Below the pieces are notes generated by a model. It did no database searches, was not told the origin of the DNA, and saw only the letters and a program-made list of their open reading frames with translations. The translations under genes and the position numbers were made by a program. Below are positions 23,684 to 32,680 of a stretch of 64,000 bases of DNA, piece after piece; position 1 is the first letter of the stretch, and the number at the start of each line of letters is the position of its first letter. This stretch comes from Ehretia macrophylla. Taxonomy: Eukaryota; Streptophyta; Magnoliopsida; Boraginales; Ehretiaceae. The stretch covers positions 15,247,501-15,311,500 of the forward strand of contig CM075765.1 of assembly GCA_037974665.1 (NCBI GenBank), in the 5' to 3' direction.

Positions 23684-24483
23684 AATTTTAGAATTTTGCA
23701 CAAGAAATCTTGTATACTGCAATAAAGATATAATCAATAGTCTTAGAATCCAGACTTAAAAATTATAGGAGTTGGAACTCTTATTCACCAAGATACCCCA
23801 CATTTTGAGCATTCGAAAAGGTGGTCAACATTTCCAACCTTATAAATGGGTATCTTGTTAAAATACTTGTGGGTTGCTTGTCAAAATAACCTTTCCCCCT
23901 AAGTTCTAATGTTTCATATCAGTAAAGCATTTAACACCTCTTAGGTATTACTCTTAGTAATACCGCTTTTCTGAAGTGAACAAAGAGTCACAATTGATGA
24001 GATTCTCAATCTCATTTATATATTGTTTAATTACATTCAAAGCCTCATGTTTGAATTTTAGTAAATAAACCTCACAAACTCTTGTGCAAATATCGATAAA
24101 AAGTAACAAAATATTTTTCCCCCCTCTAACTTGCACAAACTTTATTTCACAAATACCGTTGTGAATTTGTTCTAGACTTTCTTCTCAATAAGTTCTAATG
24201 ATTTTGTATCTTTGCATACTCTTCTATGCAAGTAATAATTCATTTGTCCAAATTTATCACACCATAAATTAGGAGGCTCCAACAAGTATAGTGTAAAAAT
24301 TTCCACAACAATTGGTACAATTGTCATTAAAGTCAATTTTAATAAATCATTAGATAAGTACCTTCAATCCATAACCTTTTAAGAATATAATTCTTACACA
24401 AAAGGTCAACATTCTTCAATGTTTCGATTGCGGTCACAGTTTGACTGTTTGGATTATCACCCAACTTTGGTGTATCCATTTTC
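23684..24483 (-). pseudogene. copia gag / integrase fossil
   Basis: The gag start lies at 24483 (MDTPKLGDNPNSQTV), with LKNVDLLCKNYILK further on, then a pre-integrase piece (LLEPPNLWCDKFGQM), then integrase-like text at 23954-24136 (RGGKNILLLFIDICTRVCEV). All are on the reverse strand and in copia order. Heavily broken. Confidence 0.6.
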
Positions 24484-24497
24484 AAGAACCTCACAAG

Positions 24498-26601
24498 TAT
24501 TGGGAATGATATGCCCAAAAGACCACTAGCACTTAGTCATAATTACATTTGGTTGGTTTGCAATAAGATAATTGGTGTCATCATTTTTATATGAGAATAT
24601 TTCTCTCATTATGTGGATTGGCATAGGTATATATGTGAATACAAGGTCCTTGCTTTAAGTGTTGACTTAGGTACATGGGCGTTGGTCATGGGATAAAGGC
24701 TTGGAAGTAGTGAAGTGAGAGCATGTACAGAAGGTCTAAGTCATGGTTACTTGTAAGAAGAATTATTTAGTCCATAACTTAGTAGTAAAGTTAGGCGCTT
24801 TATTATGGTAGAAGTTATAGTGGAATAAGTTCCCCTTGTAGTGGGGTAGTTTGCCTTAATCATGGATTTGTTCTAGACTTATTACGCTTATGTTTAAGTA
24901 TGCATTGGACGGACCCCATAGTTGTGAACTCTAAATACATACTATTAAAGAAATAGTTCACTTATACCTACAAGCTTCTAAGTGGGCCATTGCTCTTAAT
25001 CTTGAGCATGCGTGGATTAACCGACGAAGTCGAGTTCTTGCACTTCGAGCCATTATAGGTGTGGTCTAAATGCATAGGTCAATTACTCTTTGGTTTGGGT
25101 GTATAAAACTTAATTAGAAGGGACATGCATATGCGATAAGGAGTCTATACATTAATCATTTCCTTAGAATGATCCAAGCTAGATCATCCTAAATCTGTGC
25201 GCACGGTAACACTAATTGTGTTGGATGCTACACTTGTGGGATGATCAAGTGGATAACTTCGGGATGATGGTTGGATTGTGGATTAGATATTGTAAGGAGA
25301 TAAGATGTAGTCAAAGAGGTGATAGTACACTTCGGGAACCTGCCTTTGACTATGAGTGAGTATAGAGTGGTTAAGACAACACTTAGTTGGTCAAAAGACA
25401 GAGCGTCATGTATAAATTGACTAACTCCTGTTTAATTAGTAATTATCCTGGAGTGCAGCCATAGTCTTTTAGTGGAATAGACTTGGTTAAAATGAAAAAG
25501 TATTGCTAGGGGACTAGCGAAATATTTTATTCATTTTCAAAGGAAGGATAATTATGTCTTTGGTTACTTTTCTAGCCATTACCTCGTAAGTGTCTAAGCT
25601 AAATAAGGATGTGATATTTTGAGAGATAATATAATCCATTAACAATTTGAAATCAAAGTAGACTTTCTATTTTGGAAAAAAGTTTATATTTTGATTATTG
25701 ACATAAATTGGATTATATGATTTATATGATTAATTGATTGATTAATTGAAGTCTAAAGACTACTAGAATATTTAAGAAAATCTTTCCTCTATTGAAAAAA
25801 TGGTTTATTCTTAAATAGTAGTTTAAATTTGGATTTTATGAATTAATCAAATGTTATTTAATTCATTGGCAATTAGATATTAAAAATAGACTTTCTATTT
25901 TATAGAAATGAGTTTTCTATTTTTAATTATTGGCTGTAATTGAATTAAATAAATAACAAATTAATTAATTAAAGCACACTGGCTAAACTAGGACCTTAGC
26001 TTGCAGACCATGGTAGACGCGTGGGTCCAGGGGCATTCTTGGCATAGGAATACAGCCATGGGGGGAAAATTAGGAGGAATGAGAAAAATAGGGAAAATGG
26101 ATTTTTCCTATCCCAGATTGATTTTTCAAGATTTTTTCTCAGGATTCTTTTCCTATAAATAGGCCTCTACCCTAAGCTCTTCAATTGTACTATCTCCTCT
26201 TGAGATTTCTCTTGTCTCTCTCTCTTTGAGTAAGCTTCATCTTTTGAAGAAACTCGAAATAGTTTTTTTTTGTTCTTGGTTTAGCAAAATCTAGTCCCAT
26301 AACTAGATTAAACTTAGGCTAAAGATTTGGGCATAGAAGAGAAGATCAGAGTTGAGAAGTGAAAGCTCTTTGTTCCAAGCGTGTGGTTCATCTTAACAAA
26401 AGGTGAAATTGTTCTTGTTTCGTTCTTCGCAAGAGTTATGCCTAGATCTTTGTTTGTTTTGAAATTAAACCACAAACTATTAATGTTTTACTATTTTATG
26501 TTTAATCGCATTATGATCCTGTATAATTGTTTCCACCATGTTCATAGTTTTTTTTTTTTTTTTTGAATATGTATCATGCTAGCCTATATCGTTTTCTTTC
26601 A
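24498..26601 (+). mobile_element. solo LTR (2.1 kb), sibling of the 21865 LTR
   Basis: Begins at 24498 with ATTGGGAATGATATGCCC-type text and ends TTTTCTTTCA at 26601. The target duplication ACAAG is perfect at 24493-24497 and 26602-26606. It is colinear with the 21865 LTR along its whole length (shared stretches such as AAGTGTTGACTTAGGT, TCCTATAAATAGGCCTCT and a T tract before TTGAATATG) but well diverged, so the two come from separate insertions of one family. TATA box at about 26152. Confidence 0.8.
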
Positions 26602-26606
26602 ACAAG

Positions 26607-27303
26607 GTTCAAAGTGACCAGGTCGGCTAACATCTTCTGCTGTCACCTTTCCAAGTCTCTCCTATTGAACCTTTTAGGCCTCTTGCCATATCCAATGAGA
26701 GATCGAGCATCTGATGGTGATACAAATACAATATACACACCTGGTCTATTTTGATGTCCAGTCAAAGTTATGTCCTCATTTTCATATCTTTTGATAAATC
26801 CACTTCTAGCTAAGGATATATTCTCATTTTTAGATTCAAATCCAGTATGTCCATTTAGGAGTATATCTCCATTTTTGGATTCCTCATTAGATCCACTTAC
26901 AGTTAAAAGTCCAAAATTCAACTTATTACTGCACTTGAAAATCAAAATTAGTTCTGGCAGTCAAAATAATTTGAACTGGAAATGATGAAATAAATTATAC
27001 TTCATATATATATATTCCAAGAAAACAATTTTGCCACAGTAAAATGAGAAAATTAAATCAGTAAACAAAGTAATCAAAAGCAATGTAACCGTATCAAAAG
27101 TTAACTCATATATTATAGGATATTATCATACAAATTGATGCAAGAAAGTTATAAAATAATATTATTATGAAACATCAAAGCATGCATTAGTCACAGCTCG
27201 AACATAGTGCATATACTTTAATAAATAGAATACACGCATGGATAAAGACTTAAAGATCAGGAGTATAAAAGTTTTAAGCTGCTCCGTTAACAATTAAAGT
27301 TTT
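26607..27303. other. probable copia leader with an unidentified reverse frame
   Basis: By position this should be upstream of the copia gag start at 24483 on the reverse strand. A 100-codon reverse frame lies at 26643-26945 (with ITLTGHQNRPGVYIVFVSPS and GKRPKRFNRRDLER). I do not recognise the family. It could be a captured host fragment or element leader. The remainder is AT-rich. Confidence 0.35.
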
Positions 27304-27492
27304 AAGGTAGCGATTGATATAATAGAATAAATTTAGACATGAATGAAATAAAACTAGGAATGAAATGAACTTGAAAATGTGAATGACATGCTTGATATGT
27401 TCTAGGAATAAAAAGTAGTAATGGGAATGCCTTGTATAATATGATAGGATTGTCATTTTATTATTATAATTATAATTATAAATTTATATTTG

Positions 27493-27493
<1 letters not shown>

Positions 27494-27548
<55 letters not shown>

Positions 27549-27566
27549 ATTATAATTTTATATTTG

Positions 27567-27603
<37 letters not shown>

Positions 27604-27636
27604 TATTATTATTAATATAATTATTACTAATAATAA
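27494..27636. repeat. (ATT)n microsatellite, duplicated block
   Basis: ATT repeats at 27494-27546 and 27570-27636, each preceded by the same AATTTATATTTGGT-like lead, so the block itself was duplicated. The long Ile/Leu frames here are repeat artefacts. Confidence 0.9.
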
Positions 27637-27639
27637 TAA

Positions 27640-28055
27640 GGGTATTTATCGAAATGGTCCTAGATCTTTATATTTTTGACATTTAAGTCCCCTATTTTTT
27701 GTTTTGGACAAAATGGTCTTTTATCTTTTATTTTGGTGACAATCGTTAGTCCTTAGAGCAAAATCCGTTGAAAAAATAACATTAATGAGAACATGGTTGA
27801 CACATGGCCGCAAAATTCATAAATCTTGAGGGGTAAAATTGTCATACGATAAAATATAAGGATCTTAAAGTTTATGTATTTTGCGGCCACGAGCCATTCA
27901 CGTGCTCACTAATGTTATTTTTTGACAGATTTTGCTCCAAGAACTAATGAATGTCACCAAAATGAAAGATGAATGACCATTTTATCCAAAATGAAAGATA
28001 AATGACTTAAATGTCAAAAATGACAAAGATCTAAGATTATTTTGATAAATTACCC
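27640..28055. mobile_element. MULE-type foldback MITE (416 bp)
   Basis: Starts GGGTATTTATCGAAATGG and ends ATAAATTACCC; the two arms pair for most of their length (GACATTTAAGTC in both arms). Flanks read TAATAATAA on both sides, a 9-bp duplication, but within ATT repeats, so its support is weaker than for the next two elements. Non-coding. Confidence 0.7.
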
Positions 28056-28084
28056 TAATAATAATAATAATAATCATTTTAATC

Positions 28085-28136
28085 AATATTTTTATTTTTA
28101 ATTTTTAATTTTATTATTTAATTTTATTTATTTATT

Positions 28137-28187
<51 letters not shown>

Positions 28188-28284
28188 TTGTTATTTTAAT
28201 TTTATTGATTATTATTATTATTATTATTACTTTTATTTTTATTTTTTTTAGTTTTATTTTTATAATAATAATTATTATTACTAT

Positions 28285-28348
<64 letters not shown>
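28085..28348. repeat. (ATT)n and (TTTA)n microsatellites
   Basis: Alternating TTTA and ATT tracts between two foldback elements. No coding meaning. Confidence 0.9.
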
Positions 28349-28358
28349 GTTAATTTTA

Positions 28359-28996
28359 GAAAAAATATCGCGTTACCCCCCTGTGATATACAAAAGTATT
28401 ACTATACCCCCACGTGTTCGTAAAACTTCAAGAAATGCCCTTGTATTATTAAAAAGTCATCACACTACCCACTTTTTGTCTTTTTTAAGCTATTAAATAT
28501 TATTTTTACTCTTTTATAATACATTTTTTTTTCTTTCATTTTTAACTACTTACCACTAAATAAAAAAAATTAATTAATTTTTTTTTAATAAACAACATCA
28601 TCTTCCCCAACCACTCTCACCTATCCCCACGCCCACCCCTACCCCTATCCCCACCCACCCCTACCCCCACCCCACAACGCCCACCCCCACGCACCACATT
28701 GCGGGAGGGGGGAGGGGGGAGGGGGGAAGGGTGGGGAAAGGTGGGGGTGGATGGGGAAGATGATGTTTTTTTTAAAATTTTTTTATTTAGTGGTACATAA
28801 TTAAAAATGAAGGAAAGAAAAGAAAAAAAATATGTATTATAAAAGGGTAAAAATGACATTTAATAGCTTAAAAAAGACATGAAGGGGGTAATGTGATGAC
28901 TTTTTAATAATACAGGGGTCTTTCTTGAAGTTTTACGAACACAGGGAGTAGAGTGATATTTTCACATATTACAGAGGGGTAACGTGATATTTTTCC
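28359..28996. mobile_element. MULE-type foldback MITE (638 bp) with G-rich centre
   Basis: Arms begin GAAAAAATATCGCGTTACCCC and, on the other strand, GGAAAAATATCACGTTACCCC. The target duplication TTAATTTTA (9 bp) is perfect at 28350-28358 and 28997-29005, typical of Mutator-like elements. The arms pair almost to the centre, where the left arm is C-rich (28605-28690) and the right arm G-rich (28700-28760). Non-autonomous and non-coding; the 80-codon reverse frame is an artefact of the G-runs. Confidence 0.85.
28700..28760 (+). other. G-run tract, strong quadruplex candidate
   Basis: Five or more runs of 3-6 Gs separated by one or two bases (GGGAGGGGGG and similar). The mirrored C-rich block at 28605-28690 gives the same potential on the other strand, less regularly. 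Confidence 0.6.
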
Positions 28997-29251
28997 TTAA
29001 TTTTATTATTATTTTTGTTATTATTATTATTATTGAAATATGGGGGTATGGTAGTCAAGTTCATTTCTAAACATATGAAAATGATCCATTCTCATATGTT
29101 TGCTCTGGAATAGCTATTTCCATATACGCGGGAATGAGATTCCCATGTTCTTTCCTTTATACCAAGCATGAGAATAAAAAAGAGTTAGAAATGTCATTCC
29201 ATTCCAAACTCCATTTCAGTATACCAATCGTTACCTAAGTTGTTAAGATTA

Positions 29252-30040
29252 GGGAGAATAGCACCAATAGTCTTGTATGTTTTTCCAAAAATTTAGTTTA
29301 GTCCTACATATTTCAAAAATATCAGTTTAGTCATATATGTTTGTCTAAAAGTCTCAGTTTAATTATATATGTTTGTCTAAAAGTCTTAATTTAGTTCTAC
29401 ATGTTTCAAAAGTCTCAACTCAGTTCTATATGTTTATCTAAAAGTCTTAGTTTAATCCTATATGTTTTTTAAAAGTCTAAGATTAGTCATAACCATTAAA
29501 ATTAGGGTTAACTTTAACGGAAAATTGGTTATGAGATTCGCACATGACTATGGTTAGAGCGGCAAAATTAGAAAACAACATGTGCAAAAGAGAAAAGTTC
29601 AATTAGGTACTGGATGTTTGCCAAAAATTCAAATATGAGGCGACGATTTCAAAGATGTTTATAATATTGGTGCAAATATTCATGATCAATTTGAATATTT
29701 TTGCAAACATCCATGACCTAATTGAATAATTCTCTTTTGCACATGTTGTTTTCCAATTGTACCCCTCTAATTATGGTTATGTACGAATTTTTTGACCAAT
29801 TTTCCGTTAGAGTTAACCACAATTTTAATGGTAAAGACTAATCTTAAACTTTTAAGAAACATATAGGACTAAATTGAAACTTTTAGACAAATATATAGGA
29901 CTAAACTAAGACTTTTAAAACATACATGACTAAATTGAGATTTTTAGACAAATATATAGAATTAAACTGAGACTTTTAAAACATATAGGACTAAACTAAT
30001 TTTTTGGTTAAACATAGAGGACCATTAGTGCTATTCTCCC
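29252..30040. mobile_element. MULE-type foldback MITE (789 bp)
   Basis: Ends GGGAGAATAGCAC and GTGCTATTCTCCC are perfect inverted repeats. The target duplication TTAAGATTA (9 bp) is perfect at 29243-29251 and 30041-30049. Each arm holds about six ~35-bp units of the form CATATATGTTTGTCTAAAAG / TTTAGTCC. The arms pair again near the centre (GTGCAAAAGAGAA against TTCTCTTTTGCAC). Non-coding. Confidence 0.9.
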
Positions 30041-30082
30041 TTAAGATTAGTTGGCTTTCATGTTATAATATATACATCAATT

Positions 30083-30593
30083 TGTATTAAATACAATCTA
30101 AAAACAAGAAAGGAAATTAAAACTAGGATGTCAATTTAATTTTATACTAATGCAAATTTGAAAGGAACTGAAGATTACAATTAAAAATGAAATTAAGACA
30201 GTAATCAAAATATAATAGAATTAAAATAAATTCACAAAATCGCAAATCAAATCGAGGCTCGAGTTAGACTCGATTTCTTTAAGACTTTAACGCTCCACTA
30301 TAGTGTTGACGGTTGAACAATGCAAGTCTTTCAGAATACAATGATTTTACATTTCGTAATAGAAACACATCTAACTACAAAAGTTGACAAAGTAAAAATG
30401 ACTAAACTCTCTATTAGAAAAAGGAAAAAAAAAAACGACTGTGAAAATAATATAAAAAAATGCAAAACACGACTAATTGATCTGATCTGCAACTCTCTAC
30501 TATTCTCTCTGCAAAAGCTATAAAACAAGCTATATATACACTGAAAAATTATAAAGCAAACCTGCCCAAACAAAAATTTCCATCAATAGGATT
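30083..30593 (-). repeat. copia LTR fragment, cut by gypsy insertion
   Basis: Colinear with the LTR at 19310 (about 90% by eye), including the near-palindrome CTCGAGTTAGACTCGA (30258-30273). It stops at 30593 in the middle of the matching text (..CAATAGGATT), exactly where the Tat-type LTR starts. The missing remainder should lie beyond the assembly gap. Confidence 0.75.
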
Positions 30594-31058
30594 TGACGAG
30601 GGGTTCCCGAGCTGAGGTGAGATGTCCATTCTGAGCTGAGGCGGGCTAATCAGCGCCAAGACTAGCGCGTTCAACTGAATGTCCAACCAGGATGACTGGC
30701 CCGACCCCGGAAACCCTGACCTCAGTTCCAACTGTTCTGATGGGACATAGAGCACTGATGGGACATAAAGCTGCACCACATTAAATGCTGTCAGACCTGA
30801 ACTTAGTATAAATAGAGCTCATCCCTCTTCATTTAAAGGTAACTCGTTATTAAATGCTCTCAGCTACCTTGCCAGCTCAGACATACTAATCATTCGCACG
30901 CTCGAGGGGAAAATCCGGGTCATCACCCCGCCTTTTCCTTCTTTTCCTTGTGCAGGTCTGGTAGCCGATCTGGAAAGTACAGCTCGGAGGCCAACCTGAA
31001 AAGTCTAGCTCGGCGTAAGTAGCTCCCAACTTCAACTGTGAGATATCTAACCTCGACA
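30594..31058 (+). repeat. 5' LTR of Tat element
   Basis: TGACGAGGGG to CTAACCTCGACA, 465 bp, ending two bases before the primer site. TATA box GTATAAATAGAG at about 30806. The preceding five bases, GGATT (30589-30593), would be the target site; the matching copy is not visible because of the gap. Confidence 0.75.
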
Positions 31059-31061
31059 GTT

Positions 31062-31079
31062 TGGCGCCGTTTGTGGGGA
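31062..31079 (+). other. primer binding site
   Basis: TGGCGCCGTTTGTGGGGA immediately after the LTR. It resembles the tRNA-Asp-type primer site (TGGCGCCGTTGCCGGGGA) common in Athila/Tat elements. Confidence 0.75.
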
Positions 31080-31126
31080 CGACGAGTTCTTTTATAACTC
31101 TCTTCACCACTCATTGAGAAACCATT

Positions 31127-32680
31127 ATGGTGCAAACTAGAAGCCACAACACACCGGTAGAGGATTCTCCCAACACGGAAGGGGACCTCGAAACCACGCA
31201 GGAGCCTAGCCAAAACCTAACCCAAGCCGACGTTGGAACGAGCCAATGTATACACTTAGCCACTCAAACCAACGCCACAGCAGAAGGAGACCCCAACTCC
31301 AGCTTATCGCCGGAGATAAGGATGATGCTGAGGATGTTTGAGGAACTTAAGGAGCAGGTAGCCCGGCTAGCTAAGGGCCCCCTGGCTCCGCAAGAGGCTA
31401 TGCCGCGACCATCGCGTCCGCAATTTCGCATCCCAGAGCCAAGGCGAAACCGGACGCAGGACGAGGAGGGCTTCCTAGAACCGATGGCGAGATCCGACAC
31501 GGCGAGAGGTAAAAGGGCGGCTCAAGCAGACCCCGAGCAGGCCAAGACCGCAGCTGCCATAGCCAAGGTCATCAACCAGCTTGGCGTAAGCCCACTCTCC
31601 CCCAAGGTACTGGCCACACCACTGCCCACCGGTAACCGTATGCCCAACCTGGCCGTCTACAACGGAGATGGAGACCCAGCCAGCCATCTGCTCAATTTTG
31701 ATCACCACATGACTTTGCATGACATGACAGATCTCATGAAGGCGAAGACATTCCCGACCACCCTGGTTGGAAATGCCTTGGATTGGTTCCAAAAACTTCG
31801 TCCCAGTTTAATTGCAAGTTTTCACCAGCTGGCTGAGGCTTTTCTGTCCCGCTTCGCGGGAAGCCGGTGCGCCACCCGCCATACTTCTACATTGCTGCTG
31901 ATGAAGCAAAATAGAGGGAAAAGTTTGAGGGCTTACACGGCCAGATTCAATGAAGAGTCCCTCCGAATTCCCAACTTGGAGGACGCCATAGCGTTGATGG
32001 CCTACCAGAGTGGGCTGAGGTCGGGCCCCCTAACATCCTCCCTGGCCATCGACCCCGTGGACACTGTATCCGAGCTGATGGTACGAGCAGAAGGGTACAT
32101 ACACTCGGAAGAAATCCATCAGGCGAAGAGGGATGATGACAAGGAGAAGGAAGCCAGCAAGAAGGGAGAGACCTCCCGAGCCCAACCTGGGGGTAAAGTT
32201 CAAAACGACCGAGGCAAGCAGCCTCAACAGCCAAAGCAGAACCCCCGGTTCACCATGTTCACTCCCCTTAACACCACGAGGGAGCAGATCCTGATGGAAA
32301 TCCAACACCAGAACCACCTGCCTCCAGCTCCGAGGATGAAAGGCCGACCCGAGAAGCGCAATAGAACCAAGTATTGCCGCTACCATATGGACTACGGCCA
32401 TACTACCGAAGAGTGCAAGGACTTGAAACAGGAGATTAAGGCACTGATAGCCCGAGGCCACCTCCGGAGATATGTAGATTCGCAGCCGACCCGGAATCCT
32501 GACCAAAGAGATAGGGAGATGAGTCCACCCAGGCGCCAGGCTGGGGGCGGACGCTTGGCTGTGATTGAGACCATTGCGGGAGGATTGGCGTCAGGAGGGG
32601 AGACCTCGGCGGGGAGGAAGGGTTATGTTCGTGCTGGGAGGGAATATGGACCAACGCGGGGACCGGCCCCGGAGATGTAG
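31127..32680 (+). pseudogene. Tat-type gag (long open frame)
   Basis: A 517-codon frame from an ATG shortly after the primer site. It has an acidic, Gln-rich N-terminus, then the Retrotrans_gag core (about residues 175-310: NLAVYNGDGDPASHLLNFDHH, WFQKLRPSLIASF, FNEESLRIPN, MAYQSGLRSG), a basic linker, and a CCHC-like zinc knuckle region (KYCRYHMDYGHTTEECKDLK, about residues 415-435). It would form the particle core. The frame is open, but the rest of the element is broken, so it is a fossil. Confidence 0.8.

Larger units (their letters stand above)
20197..24492 (-). mobile_element. copia remnant, internal part, reverse strand
   Basis: Read leftward from 24483: gag N-terminus, pre-integrase and integrase pieces (23684-24483), then a solo LTR insertion (21865-23678), then reverse transcriptase and RNase H pieces (20769-21859), then the 3' untranslated part and polypurine tract (20197-20215). 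The domain order is that of one copia element. It is broken in many places, and some of the polymerase region is absent. It is of the same family as the copia at 35244-37870. Confidence 0.75.
27304..29237. mobile_element. outer inverted-repeat element with later inserts
   Basis: The left end AAGGTAGCGATTGATATA (27304) and right end ATACCAATCGTTACCT (to 29236) are inverted copies. The inner flanks also pair loosely (AGGAATGAAATGAACTTG against CAAGTTCATTTCT). Two MULE-type palindromes and several microsatellites now fill the middle. No clean target duplication is visible. Probably a MITE of a DNA transposon family whose centre was expanded. Confidence 0.55.

Noticed and set aside
27432-28423. 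Long Ile/Leu-rich reading frames
   Set aside because: They translate ATT and TTTA microsatellites; no stop codons arise by composition alone.
27304-29237. Target duplication for the outer inverted-repeat element
   Set aside because: Flanks AAGTTTTAA and TAAGTTGTT are only loosely alike; not clear enough to state.
31264-32654. Several reverse frames over the Tat gag
   Set aside because: High GC content makes long open antisense frames; the forward frame has the gag signature.
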